This document shows positions 40,609-49,529 of a DNA stretch of 64,000 bases, in pieces. A model generated the notes under the pieces. It was not told the DNA's origin. It did no database searches and saw only the letters and a program-made list of their open reading frames with translations. The number at the start of each line of letters is the position of its first letter. Position 1 is the stretch's first letter. Made by a program: the position numbers and the translations under genes. The stretch is taken from contig NZ_CP079869.1 in NCBI RefSeq assembly GCF_025263265.1, forward strand, positions 1 through 64,000. Direction: 5' to 3'. The stretch is from Mycobacterium sp. SMC-4. GTDB taxonomy: Bacteria; Actinomycetota; Actinomycetes; Mycobacteriales; Mycobacteriaceae.

Positions 40609-41724
40609 CTAAAGTCCGATGATGTCGGCGGTTTGTTCGGCCAGCGCCGGACCCAACGTCATTCCGCGCCCGCCGGGGCCGGTGATTACCCACACGCCGT
40701 CGGCCGGCGAGGTGCGGCACACCAGTTGGTCCGGGTCCACGCACTGGCTGTACACCCCGGCCCAGCGCTGCCGGACCGGGGGGAGCTCCCGGCCCAGAAA
40801 CCCCTCGACGGTGTCGATCAGGTACCGGTAGGGCGCCTCTTCGACGTCGAAGGCGAACGGCTCGACGTATTCGTGGGTGTCACCGATCGTCAGGCCCCCG
40901 TGCAGGCGCTGAACGCACAGCAGCTGCATGTGGTGTTCGGCAGCCACGTCGGACTGATTCTCACTGTCGCGCAACGTCTCCAACGCCTCGCCGGCGAACC
41001 CGGGGTAGTAGCGCATGCTGTCGCCGTCGGCGATCGCGGTGGTCAGGGGTTCTCCCAGCGGAGCGGTCTGCATCATCTGCAGCCGCACTCGACGCACCGG
41101 CAACTCGCCGGCCAACTCACGCACCAGGCCGCCGTGGGCGGCACCCGGGCATACCACCACCACGTCGGCGCGATGGGTGCGGCCGCGGTCGTCGCGTACG
41201 ACGCCGGTGTCCACCGCGCGGGCCTCGGTTTCGGGGAGAAAGGTGTATCGGCCGCTGGCCGCCAGGTAGGACCGGATGGCGGGCAGGGCCTGCCGAGACT
41301 CCACTGCCGCGTCGGCGGTGCAGTGCAACCCGGCCAGGAACTTGCCCTGCAGAGCGGGGTTGCGCGCACGCACCTGTTCCTCGTCGAGCACAGCGAACCC
41401 GCGCGCAGCCGCGTCGGCGCGGGCGGCGACCTCCTCGGCGACGGCGACTTCGGCCGGAGTGCGCAACAGGGTGATCGAACCGGTTGCGCGAAAACCGATC
41501 TCGGGCACCCGCTGGGCCAGATCGGCCCACAGTTCACGGGAGCGCAGCGTGGCCTGGAGTTCGGAATGAGAACGGCCCGACACCCACACCAGGCCGAAGT
41601 TGCGCACGGTCGCACCGCGGGCTTCCGCCTCGCGCTCGAGGTGGACGACCTGGTGGCCGCGGGTGATGGCCTCCACGGCGTGGGTGGTACCTACGATTCC
41701 CGCGCCGATAATGGTGACCTGCAT
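40609..41724 (-). CDS. FAD-dependent amine oxidoreductase (TIGR03364-like)
   Basis: This 371-residue protein of the DAO/glycine-oxidase fold has the FAD motif IIGAGIVGTTHAVEA and a C-terminal TGPGGRGMTLGPALAEQ. It resembles the oxidoreductase family found with phosphonate breakdown genes, members of which oxidise aminoethylphosphonate or its N-methyl form to phosphonoacetaldehyde. The neighbouring PhnX-like hydrolase would take that product. It is divergent from the HD gene across a 109-bp region with the GATTGGT/ACCAATC palindrome. Confidence 0.85.
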   Translation of the reverse strand: MQVTIIGAGIVGTTHAVEAITRGHQVVHLEREAEARGATVRNFGLVWVSGRSHSELQATLRSRELWADLAQRVPEIGFRATGSITLLRTPAEVAVAEEVAARADAAARGFAVLDEEQVRARNPALQGKFLAGLHCTADAAVESRQALPAIRSYLAASGRYTFLPETEARAVDTGVVRDDRGRTHRADVVVVCPGAAHGGLVRELAGELPVRRVRLQMMQTAPLGEPLTTAIADGDSMRYYPGFAGEALETLRDSENQSDVAAEHHMQLLCVQRLHGGLTIGDTHEYVEPFAFDVEEAPYRYLIDTVEGFLGRELPPVRQRWAGVYSQCVDPDQLVCRTSPADGVWVITGPGGRGMTLGPALAEQTADIIGL

Positions 41725-41798
41725 GTGGTTTGACGCTTCCGCTGGCGGCTGACCGGAGGCCTTCCAGCGTGTGAGGTGCCGCCGAACAACAGGTTAAT

Positions 41799-41816
41799 GA
41801 TTGGTATAGACCAATC
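41799..41816. promoter_or_regulatory. GntR-type operator A (catabolic genes)
   Basis: A perfect 18-bp palindrome, GATTGGTATAGACCAATC, sits between the divergent FAD oxidoreductase and HD/GntR genes. It is directly followed by TAGAGT (41817-41822), a candidate -10 for the rightward transcript. Its 14-bp core TTGGTATAGACCAA recurs exactly at 48137-48150. The shape fits a GntR/UTRA dimer. Confidence 0.8.
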
Positions 41817-41833
41817 TAGAGTACCCTGCAGAG

Positions 41834-42349
41834 GTGGATCCGGTCAGCGAGGTAGACGAACTGCTGCAGTCCCTGCGCGGAGTCTGGGACGAAGAGGCCG
41901 TCGACGAACTCGATCATGCGCTACAGGCGGCGGCGCGCGCCCGTGACGATGGGGCCGACGACGAACTCGTGCTGGCCGCCGCGTTGCACGACCTGGCCCA
42001 CAGCCCGCTGCTAGGCCCGGTGTCCGACGATCGACACGACCGAGTCGCGCAGCTTTGGTTGACGCCCAGGTTCGGGTCGCGCGTCGGGTGGCTGGCCGGC
42101 GCCCACGTCGTGGCCAAGCGCTATCTCGCCGCCACCGATCCGCGTTACGCGGCAACGCTTTCGACGACGTCGGTGTGTTCCCTGGAGCACCAGGGGGGCC
42201 CAGGCCTCGACCTGGACTTCGTCACGCACCCGTGGCGCGATGACGCGCTGCGGCTACGCCGCTACGACGACGCCGCCAAGGATCCGTACGCTTCCGGTAT
42301 GACGATCGAGGATGTGCTTGCCGTTGCGGCCCGGCTCGCGCAGGCATGA
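41834..42349 (+). CDS. HD-domain phosphonate-degradation protein (PhnZ-like)
   Basis: This 171-residue HD-domain protein has His28 (ELDHAL) and the His52-Asp53 pair in LHDLAHSP, metal ligands of the diiron oxygenase PhnZ and of related phosphonate-associated HD proteins. PhnZ oxidatively cleaves hydroxylated aminoethylphosphonate, but its usual partner PhnY, a 2-oxoglutarate oxygenase, is absent here. The GTG start overlaps no gene, and the stop overlaps the GntR ATG by four bases. Confidence 0.8.
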   Translation: MDPVSEVDELLQSLRGVWDEEAVDELDHALQAAARARDDGADDELVLAAALHDLAHSPLLGPVSDDRHDRVAQLWLTPRFGSRVGWLAGAHVVAKRYLAATDPRYAATLSTTSVCSLEHQGGPGLDLDFVTHPWRDDALRLRRYDDAAKDPYASGMTIEDVLAVAARLAQA

Positions 42350-43041
42350 ACCGACTGCCCAAAGCCCATGTCGTGCGGATCGGCGTCGACGAGATTCTGG
42401 CCGGTCTCGACGAAGGCGATCCGGTACCTCCGGAGCGTGAGCTCGCGCTGCGTTTCGGCGTAGCGCGCGAAACCGTCCGGCAGGCTCTGCACGAGCTGCT
42501 CGTCGAAGGCCGTATCGCACGCCGGGGCCGGGGTACCGTCGTCGCCCAACCCAAACTGGTGCAGCGACTTTCGTTGCAGTCCTACACCGAAGGCGCCGCC
42601 CGGCAGGGCCACGTTCCGGGTCGGCGGCTGGTCGGGTGGGAAGTCGTGTCGGCCACTGCGGAGCTGGCCTCGGCGCTCGACGTCAGTCCCGGCGCCGACG
42701 TGATGCACCTCGAGCGGGTGCTCCTGGTAGACGGCCAGGGAATCGGGCTGGAGAGCACCTATCTGGCCACATCGCGGTTCGGGTACCTGCTCGACACCTT
42801 CGATCCGACCACGTCGCTGTATGCGGCGATCCGGGCCGGCGGAGTGGAATTCGGTCACGCGGTCGAGCGGATCGAGACGGTGCTGGCTTCACCGCGGGAG
42901 GCCACACTGCTGGAGTCGAGCACCGCGATGCCGATGCTGCTGCTCAATCGGCGCTCGTTCGACACCGCCGGGCAGCCCATCGAAACGGTGCGTGCGCTCT
43001 ACCGTGGTGACCGCATCTCATTCGAGACGGTGCTGAGCTAG
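42346..43041 (+). CDS. GntR-family (HutC/UTRA) regulator of the phosphonate locus
   Basis: This 231-residue protein has an N-terminal winged helix (VPPERELALRFGVARETVRQALHELLVEGRIARRGRGT) and a C-terminal UTRA ligand domain (LERVLLVDGQGIGLESTYL). It overlaps the HD gene by four bases. The two palindromes at 41799-41816 and 48137-48150 are its likely operators. Its 3' end overlaps the convergent phosphodiesterase gene by 24 bp. Confidence 0.9.
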   Translation: MNRLPKAHVVRIGVDEILAGLDEGDPVPPERELALRFGVARETVRQALHELLVEGRIARRGRGTVVAQPKLVQRLSLQSYTEGAARQGHVPGRRLVGWEVVSATAELASALDVSPGADVMHLERVLLVDGQGIGLESTYLATSRFGYLLDTFDPTTSLYAAIRAGGVEFGHAVERIETVLASPREATLLESSTAMPMLLLNRRSFDTAGQPIETVRALYRGDRISFETVLS

Positions 43042-44052
43042 GCCCGCCGACACCAGCCCGGCCCAATCCTGGGCTCGGGGGCGTTGCGCAGCCCACGATT
43101 GGGCGATCCGGGCGACCATCGGATGCCCTCCGGAGGCGACGGCCACCTGATCCCGGGTGCGTGGGCCGCCGTGCGCGCCGCGGCGCTGCGCGCAGTCCGC
43201 TGTCGAGAACCAGGCGTACGGCTCAGAGGCGACCACCCGCAATCCCGGTTCGCACAACCAGGACCGCTCGATCCCGGGGATGTCGGTCAGCCAACGCTCG
43301 TCGTCGGCGTCGGGACCCAACACCACCGCTGCGGTGCCCTCGTGGAACACCTGGGCGTGCACCCCACGGCGCAGCGCCAGGCCCGCGAGGTCGATGCGGT
43401 GGCCGTCGTGAATCGTCTCCTGGTCGTGGTCGGAGGCGATGAGCAGCACCAGGTCTTCCCAGCGTGAGCCCAGTGCATCGACCAGTTCGGCCAGGGCCGC
43501 GTCGGTCGCCCGGTAGGCCTGCCCTGCTTCGGCACTGTCGGGTCCGTGGAGGTGTGAGGCGGTGTCGGGGCCGTTGAAATGCACGACCAGTAGATCGGGA
43601 CGGCGCTCGACGGCATCCAGGGCGTGGGGCAGGACAGCGCGGTCGGCGGCGTAACCGAACTCGTCGAGGAGCGCGTCGGCCGGCAACACGCCTTCGGGCG
43701 GCCAATGACGGTGTGATGTATGGGCTTTGGCCACGTCGATCAAATGTTGGTCACCGACAACGAATTCCGAAGACCGCTCGGGTGCGTCTTCGAAGATGGT
43801 GCTCACCTGGACAGCGGCGGTGGACTCGTGACCGAACAACGGATTGGCGAACACGCGATGCTGCGAAGGTGGGCTTCCGGTGACCAAGGTGAGGATGTTC
43901 GGGTAGGTCGCCGAACACAGGACTGCCTCGGCCCCGTCGGGCCGCCAGGCTCCCGATATCGCGAGCTCGTACAGCGCGGGCATGACGTCGGGTCGCACCC
44001 AGCGGGCCCCGACGCCGTCGAGGATGACGAAGACGACCGCGGCCTGCTTCAC
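43018..44052 (-). CDS. Alkaline-phosphatase superfamily hydrolase, phosphonoacetate hydrolase-like
   Basis: This 344-residue protein belongs to the nucleotide pyrophosphatase/phosphodiesterase branch that includes phosphonoacetate hydrolase PhnA. The metal-binding start is VFVILDGVG, and the nucleophile region SATYPNILTLVTG holds the likely catalytic threonine. FNGPDTASHLHG and ASDHDQETIHDGH supply the remaining metal ligands. It overlaps the ABC ATPase gene by four bases, so it is the last gene of the transport operon. Phosphonoacetate as substrate is plausible given the locus but not proven. Confidence 0.8.
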   Translation of the reverse strand: MKQAAVVFVILDGVGARWVRPDVMPALYELAISGAWRPDGAEAVLCSATYPNILTLVTGSPPSQHRVFANPLFGHESTAAVQVSTIFEDAPERSSEFVVGDQHLIDVAKAHTSHRHWPPEGVLPADALLDEFGYAADRAVLPHALDAVERRPDLLVVHFNGPDTASHLHGPDSAEAGQAYRATDAALAELVDALGSRWEDLVLLIASDHDQETIHDGHRIDLAGLALRRGVHAQVFHEGTAAVVLGPDADDERWLTDIPGIERSWLCEPGLRVVASEPYAWFSTADCAQRRGAHGGPRTRDQVAVASGGHPMVARIAQSWAAQRPRAQDWAGLVSAGLAQHRLE

Positions 44053-45077
44053 GACGCGAAGACCCGGACGTCTTCGGGGGCGACCGCCACCGCGACGCGC
44101 TGACCGGGACGGAAGGTGCTCGCTGCGCGCGAGGGCATGTCGACGTGCACCGTGTGTCCGTCCACCGTCAGGTAAACCCGGCTGGTGGCGCCGAGGAACA
44201 CCACCACATCGACGGTGCCGACGATGCCCTCATCGGTGATGCGCACGTCTTCGGGCCGGAACACAGCCATCACCTTCCCGTTCGATTCGTCGGGGGCGGG
44301 CACCGCGAACCCCTGGCCCCACCGCACGACGCGGTCGGGTCCGACCGGGAGTTCCAGGGCATTGCGGGAGCCGACGAACGTTGCCGCGAAGCGCGAGGAC
44401 GGACGCTCGTAGATCTCGGCCGGCGCTGCGGCCTCCAGGATGCGTCCGCGATCCATCACCGCGACGCGGTCGGCGACGGCCATGGCCTCGGATTGGTCGT
44501 GGGTGACGAAAACCGCTGTGGTACCGACACGATGCTGGATACGGCGGATCTCGTCACGCAAGTCGGTGCGGATAGCCGCGTCCAGCGCAGCCAGTGGTTC
44601 GTCGAGCAGCAGCACGTCGGGCTCGGGAGCCAGCGCGCGTGCCAGTGCCACGCGCTGTTGCTGACCGCCGGACAGTTGGTTGGGGTAGCGCTCGGCCAGA
44701 CCGGCCATGCCGATCAGATCGAGCAGTTCGGCCACTCGTGCCGTGCGCGCCGCGCGGGAGAGCCTTCTGATGGTCAGTGGAAACGCGACGTTCTCCGCGA
44801 CCGTCATGTTGGGGAACAGCGCGTAGTTCTGGAACACCATGCCGATCGGGCGCTGGCGGGCCGGGACGTGGGTGACGTCACGGTCGCCGATGCGGATCAC
44901 ACCGCGGTCGATACCGTTGAGCCCGGCGATCGCACGCAGCAACGTGGTCTTGCCGCAACCCGACGGGCCGAGCAGCGCGACCATCTGACCGGGCTCGATA
45001 TCCAGCGACACGTCGTCGAGAGCTGTTGTGGCGCCGTAGGTTTTGGACGCTGAATCGATCTTTACTGCGCTGGGCAC
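44049..45077 (-). CDS. ABC transporter ATP-binding protein (2-AEP/Fe3+/polyamine type)
   Basis: This 342-residue ATPase has Walker A GPSGCGKTT, signature LSGGQQQR, Walker B DVLLLDEPLAALD, and a C-terminal TOBE domain (RPEDVRITDEG). GTG 45077 follows an AGGAGA site and gives MPSAVKIDSASKTYG; longer starts overlap the permease. It energises the importer formed with the next three genes. Confidence 0.93.
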   Translation of the reverse strand: MPSAVKIDSASKTYGATTALDDVSLDIEPGQMVALLGPSGCGKTTLLRAIAGLNGIDRGVIRIGDRDVTHVPARQRPIGMVFQNYALFPNMTVAENVAFPLTIRRLSRAARTARVAELLDLIGMAGLAERYPNQLSGGQQQRVALARALAPEPDVLLLDEPLAALDAAIRTDLRDEIRRIQHRVGTTAVFVTHDQSEAMAVADRVAVMDRGRILEAAAPAEIYERPSSRFAATFVGSRNALELPVGPDRVVRWGQGFAVPAPDESNGKVMAVFRPEDVRITDEGIVGTVDVVVFLGATSRVYLTVDGHTVHVDMPSRAASTFRPGQRVAVAVAPEDVRVFAS

Positions 45078-45085
45078 GCCGTCTC

Positions 45086-45922
45086 CTATCGCTTGTGGGT
45101 GGTGTCGATGCCGGGCAGCAGACGCAACGGTTCGCCCTTGGCGGTGCGTGCGATCAGCACCGACACGACGAACATCAGCACGAACGTGAACATCGCCATG
45201 ACGGCGACACCGTTGGGATTGCCCCGGGTGTCCTGCAGCGCCGAGACCTGCCAGACCGGCAGCGTCTCGAACGAGTTGCCGGTGATCACCCGTGCGATCG
45301 AGTACTCGCCGAACGAGGTGGCGAACGTCAGGATCGCGCCGGTGAGAATTCCCGTGCGGATGTTGGGGATGACGACCCGCAGCAGCGTCGACATCGGAGA
45401 CGCGCCGGAGGTCTCGGCCGCCTCGGACAATTGACGGACCCCGGCTGCGGCCATCGCACCGTCCACTGGCCACAGAAAGAACGGAAACGCCAGTGCCACG
45501 TGGCCCAGCACCACCAGAAGCGGGCTGGCTTCCCAGGGCTGGGTTACCTCACTGGCCCCGGCCAGACGCTTGATGCCGTAGGCCAGCACCACGAAGGGCA
45601 GTGCGAACGGCAACAGCGCGCACAGTTGCATGGTCGTGCGGATCCGCGGGTTGCGGATATAGCCCCAGTACAGCGCCGGCAGTACCAACGCGGCCACCAG
45701 CACCACCGTCACGCCCGCCAGCCAGAACGAGCGGGTCAGGGCCTCGATGACACGAGGCTCGCTGAGGGTCCTGGTCCACCAGCTCAGCGTGAAACCATCG
45801 GGCAGGGCCTGCCCGCGCCACACGGTGGCCACCGAGTACAACAGCGTCGCCACGATAGGCAGGGCGAGAAAGATGCCCCACAGGCCCAACAGTGTCCACC
45901 GCGGAAGACCTTGGCGTATCAC
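45086..45922 (-). CDS. ABC transporter permease (second)
   Basis: This 278-residue binding-protein-dependent permease has about six helices and the EAA-type loop EAAETSGASPMSTLLRVVIP. It overlaps the other permease gene by four bases. It is part of the predicted aminoethylphosphonate-type importer. Confidence 0.92.
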   Translation of the reverse strand: MIRQGLPRWTLLGLWGIFLALPIVATLLYSVATVWRGQALPDGFTLSWWTRTLSEPRVIEALTRSFWLAGVTVVLVAALVLPALYWGYIRNPRIRTTMQLCALLPFALPFVVLAYGIKRLAGASEVTQPWEASPLLVVLGHVALAFPFFLWPVDGAMAAAGVRQLSEAAETSGASPMSTLLRVVIPNIRTGILTGAILTFATSFGEYSIARVITGNSFETLPVWQVSALQDTRGNPNGVAVMAMFTFVLMFVVSVLIARTAKGEPLRLLPGIDTTHKR

Positions 45923-46869
45923 CGGACTCCCTCCAGACGCGCCAGCATGCGCGACGCGATGAGCCGGTAGGCCAGCAATGCCACTGCGGAGATGACCATC
46001 AGCAGCACCGCCAGTGCCGCGGCGCGCTCGAATCGGTTGGACCCTCCGGTGGCCGAGAACAGGAAGTTACCCAGCCGGGTGGTGATCAGCGACGTCGTCG
46101 TCGTCTCACCGAGCAGCGCGAAGGGCACCGAGAACTGACCCAGCGACCAGGCGAACGTCAGCACCCATCCGGAGAGCAGGAACGGGAACAGCACCGGCAA
46201 CCCGACGTGGCGCCAGTAATGCCAGCGGGTGCCGCCGGCGGCCTGGACTGCCTCCCACCACTGCACGCGCAGCACCGACATCGCCGGCAGCACCAGCAGC
46301 ACGTAGAGCGGCAGGATGAAGTACATGTAGGTCACCACCAGACCCCAGTACGAGTACAGGTTGAAACCCCAGACGTAGCCGAACCAGTCCTGGAGCAGCA
46401 GCCGGACAAACCCCACCGCGCCCAGCGTCGCGACCATCGCGATGGCCAGCGACGCACCGCCGAAGTTGGCGACGACGTTGAGCAGGGCCTGCGCCGACGC
46501 GCGGCCGCGACGGGCCAACCCGGACACCACATAGGCCAGGACGGATCCGATGACCAGACACAGCGTGGCCACCATCGCCGCCAGGGTCAGCGAGCGGATC
46601 ATCGCTTGGCGGGTGATCTGCTGAGCGAAGATGTCTCGCCAGGGGTCGAGGGTCCAGGCACCGTCCGGGCCGGCGAAACTGGTCCGGATCAGGTAGAGCG
46701 CCGCCGCGACGAGCAGACCTCCCGCGGTGAGCAGGAACGGGATGGCCGGACCCCACTGCGCGAGGACGGTGCGTGCCAGAGCCAGCCACCGTCGGTGCGG
46801 GTCCACCGCACCCGAACCCGCCGGCTCGGCGACCGGCGGATCGGGTGCCTCGCGCGTGGCAGTGGTCAT
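45919..46869 (-). CDS. ABC transporter permease (first)
   Basis: This 316-residue permease has helices such as PFLLTAGGLLVAAALYLIRT and the EAA-like loop WEAVQAAGGTRWHYWRHVGLP. ATG 46869 was chosen because it overlaps the substrate-binding protein stop by four bases; an upstream in-frame ATG would add a basic tail. It pairs with the following permease. Confidence 0.92.
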   Translation of the reverse strand: MTTATREAPDPPVAEPAGSGAVDPHRRWLALARTVLAQWGPAIPFLLTAGGLLVAAALYLIRTSFAGPDGAWTLDPWRDIFAQQITRQAMIRSLTLAAMVATLCLVIGSVLAYVVSGLARRGRASAQALLNVVANFGGASLAIAMVATLGAVGFVRLLLQDWFGYVWGFNLYSYWGLVVTYMYFILPLYVLLVLPAMSVLRVQWWEAVQAAGGTRWHYWRHVGLPVLFPFLLSGWVLTFAWSLGQFSVPFALLGETTTTSLITTRLGNFLFSATGGSNRFERAAALAVLLMVISAVALLAYRLIASRMLARLEGVR

Positions 46870-48011
46870 CTGCCCGCGGTCAGGACGTCGTTCTCCCAGC
46901 GCTCGGCGACCACCGACGGGTGCGGCCACGCATCATCGGGGTACTGAATCACGTTGGTGTACTGGCTTTCCGGCAGCCAGCTCGTCTTCAGCTCAGCCGG
47001 TACCTCGAGCTCGCCGAGGGTGTAACGCACCGGCCGGGCGCCCACCCGGGCGAAGGTCAGCTGGCCCTCGTCGGACAGCGAATGGTCCAGTACCAGCTTG
47101 GCCAGGTCTGGGTCCTCGGTCTTCTTGTTGCACATCGTGGCCGACGGGCTCCACACACCACCCTCTTCGGGGATGACGATCTCGACGCCGACGCCCTTGT
47201 CTCGGACCAGATTTGCCGCCTGGATGTTGACGAAGTCATAGGCCAGTCGGATCGGCGTCTCGCCACGTTCGAAGGCGGCTGCGGAGTACTCGGCCTCGTT
47301 GCGTTGCCCCAACCGGAAGAATTCGGCCCAGTAGTCGATGGCGGCATCGAGGTCGAATTCACCCTGGTTCTGCGACAGTGCGGCCGCGGAGGAGAACACC
47401 GTTGCCTGACCGGTGCCCGACGTCACGGGGTTGGATATCGAGACCTTGCCCCGGTACTCCGGCTTGAGCAGGTCGCCGAACGACCTCGGTGGATTCGGCA
47501 CGACATCGGTGTTGGTCATGATGGAGATGACGCCGACGGCCGTGGCCACCCAGCCGCCATCTGCGGCCTTGTACGACGCGGGCAGTTCAGCGGCGGCCTC
47601 GGGCGAATACTGGAGCAGGACGTCTTCCTCTTCGGCGACCTGCCCGAAGGCGATGCCGATGTCGGCGCACATCGGGGCGTTGGTGGTCTCGTTTTTGAAC
47701 GCCGCGATTTCCTCCGCCGAGCTCATGTCGGTATCGATCCGGTTGACCGCCTTGACGGCGAATCCGTCGCAGTCCAACTGGTAGGTGTCACACACCGACT
47801 GATAGAACTCGCCGAAGTTGATCCAGTCGTCGGGCATGCCTGCGGTGCGGAATTGGCGGGCCTGCTCTTTGGCCGCTGCGGTATCCGGTGGAGCGGAGGC
47901 GTCAACGGACTCGGAGCTCGATCCGCCACACGCCGCCAGCTGCAGTGCGATCACGGTGAGGATGGCCGGCAGCAGCCGGGGCGATTTTCTCGGGGAACCG
48001 AACACGTACAC
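46866..48011 (-). CDS. ABC transporter substrate-binding lipoprotein (phosphonate-type)
   Basis: This 381-residue secreted binding protein has a signal peptide and lipobox (ALQLAACGG), so it is membrane-anchored. The fold is of the extracellular solute-binding family of iron and 2-aminoethylphosphonate importers (SISNPVTSGTGQATVFSS). GTG 48011 is preceded by GGAGG. It is the first gene of the transport operon, with operator B about 126 bp upstream. Confidence 0.9.
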   Translation of the reverse strand: MYVFGSPRKSPRLLPAILTVIALQLAACGGSSSESVDASAPPDTAAAKEQARQFRTAGMPDDWINFGEFYQSVCDTYQLDCDGFAVKAVNRIDTDMSSAEEIAAFKNETTNAPMCADIGIAFGQVAEEEDVLLQYSPEAAAELPASYKAADGGWVATAVGVISIMTNTDVVPNPPRSFGDLLKPEYRGKVSISNPVTSGTGQATVFSSAAALSQNQGEFDLDAAIDYWAEFFRLGQRNEAEYSAAAFERGETPIRLAYDFVNIQAANLVRDKGVGVEIVIPEEGGVWSPSATMCNKKTEDPDLAKLVLDHSLSDEGQLTFARVGARPVRYTLGELEVPAELKTSWLPESQYTNVIQYPDDAWPHPSVVAERWENDVLTAGR

Positions 48012-48136
48012 GCTGCAGCCTCCTGTGGGGTTCGCGCGCGGCCACGGAAGGACTGCGCGATGGCTGCGACCCTCTACGGGCGCCACGACCATGCCCTGAC
48101 CGCAGAGTGTTTGAACCGAGAACAGAAGGTAAAAAA

Positions 48137-48150
48137 TTGGTATAGACCAA
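48137..48150. promoter_or_regulatory. GntR-type operator B (transport operon)
   Basis: TTGGTATAGACCAA is a perfect 14-bp palindrome, identical to the core of operator A at 41799-41816. It lies upstream of the importer operon on the minus strand. The duplication of this rare sequence at both promoters of the locus strongly suggests one regulator. Confidence 0.8.
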
Positions 48151-48196
48151 AAGGGGGACTGGGGAGTGCGCTCGGCCCTCGGAGTCCTGACCGGCT

Positions 48197-49474
48197 CTAG
48201 TTGGTGTCGGTGGGTGGGGGTGGTTGGTAGGGGTCATACCACCACCAGTGGGCGCGTTCGCCGGTCGGGCCGGGGTAGGGCGCCACGTCGGGTGCGGTGG
48301 TGGTGGGTGGGCGGGCCAGTGAGCCGGGGTGCAGTGTTTGGCCGGTGGAGTCGGTGACGGTGATGTTGTGTCCTGTGCCGGTGATGGTGATGGCCCCGCG
48401 GTGATGGGCGCGGTGATGCCAGGGACACAGCAGCACCAGGTTGTCCAGGTCGGTGGCTCCGCCGTCTTCCCAGTGTCGGAGGTGGTGGGCATGCAGGCCG
48501 CGGGTGGCCCCGCACCCGGGTACCGCGCAGGTGGGGTGGCGATACTCCAGGGCGCGGCGCAGTCGGCGGCTGATGGTGCGGGTGGTGCGCCCGGACCCGA
48601 TCAGCTGACCGTCGCGTTCGAACCACACCTGGGCGGTGGCGTCACAACCGAGATACTGCCGCTCGGCGTCGGAGAGCAGCGGCCCCAGATGCAGCGCGGC
48701 GATCTTGTCGGCGACATCGACATGCACGATCACGGTGGTGTGCTGCCCGTGCGGGCGCGCCGCCACCTCGGCATCCCAGCCGGCCTCGACCAACGCCATG
48801 AACGCATCAACCCGGGTGGGCATCGGCGGCCGCACCCCCGGCCCCTCCTCGTCGTCGTCAGCAGGATCGTCGGTGTTGGTGGTGTGGTCGCGTTTCCAGT
48901 CGGCGATCAGCCCGTCGTGCTGGGATGCCAGCCCGGCTTCGAGTTTCGCTGATTCGATGGTCGGCAGCCAGATGGTCCAGCAGGTCATGTCCCCGTTGAC
49001 CCGCGTACTGATCGACGGCCTCGGCTGTGGACGTGGATCGGGATCGGGTCGGGGTTCGAGTTTGATGGCGGTGCGCAGCTGGGTGACCGTGGCGCTCTGG
49101 GCCAGCTCGGCGTAATGCCCATCCGAGCCCGCACCAGCGCGCTGGGCGATCACCGCGACCTGATCCAGCGACAACCGACCCTCCCGCAACCCCGTCACGC
49201 AGCGCGGGAACTCGGTGAGCCGATCGGCGATCGCCACCATGGACGTGGCGTTGTTCGGGGAGACACCGGTTTTCCAGGCCACCAACGCCGCCACCGACCG
49301 ACACCCCGTGATGCCCCACAACCCGTCACGGTCGATCTCGGCGACGATCTGCACCAGACGGCCATCGATGGCATTACGCTGCCCACACAACTCGGCGACC
49401 TCATCGAACAACACCGCCAACCGCTCCGCCGGAGACCCGACGTCGGCCCCGCTGTCCGTTGCGACCGAAGACAT
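48197..49474 (-). CDS. HNH endonuclease-domain protein (DUF222, 13E12 family)
   Basis: This 425-residue protein has an N-terminal DUF222 domain and a C-terminal HNH motif (CAVPGCGATRGLHAHHLRHW, then LVLLCPWHHRAHH). The family is multicopy in mycobacteria as the 13E12 repeat proteins and is linked to repeat or mobile DNA. The active-site histidines and zinc cysteines are intact. The target is unknown. Confidence 0.9.
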   Translation of the reverse strand: MSSVATDSGADVGSPAERLAVLFDEVAELCGQRNAIDGRLVQIVAEIDRDGLWGITGCRSVAALVAWKTGVSPNNATSMVAIADRLTEFPRCVTGLREGRLSLDQVAVIAQRAGAGSDGHYAELAQSATVTQLRTAIKLEPRPDPDPRPQPRPSISTRVNGDMTCWTIWLPTIESAKLEAGLASQHDGLIADWKRDHTTNTDDPADDDEEGPGVRPPMPTRVDAFMALVEAGWDAEVAARPHGQHTTVIVHVDVADKIAALHLGPLLSDAERQYLGCDATAQVWFERDGQLIGSGRTTRTISRRLRRALEYRHPTCAVPGCGATRGLHAHHLRHWEDGGATDLDNLVLLCPWHHRAHHRGAITITGTGHNITVTDSTGQTLHPGSLARPPTTTAPDVAPYPGPTGERAHWWWYDPYQPPPPTDTN

Positions 49475-49529
49475 GAAACCAGCATGACAGGGAGGTCTGA
49501 CAATTTCGGACCTGTTGTGGGACGGCTTA

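Noticed and set aside
48166..48952. Plus-strand frames opposite the HNH gene
   Set aside because: They are Gly/Val/Arg-rich shadows; the minus-strand DUF222-HNH product has complete zinc and catalytic residues.
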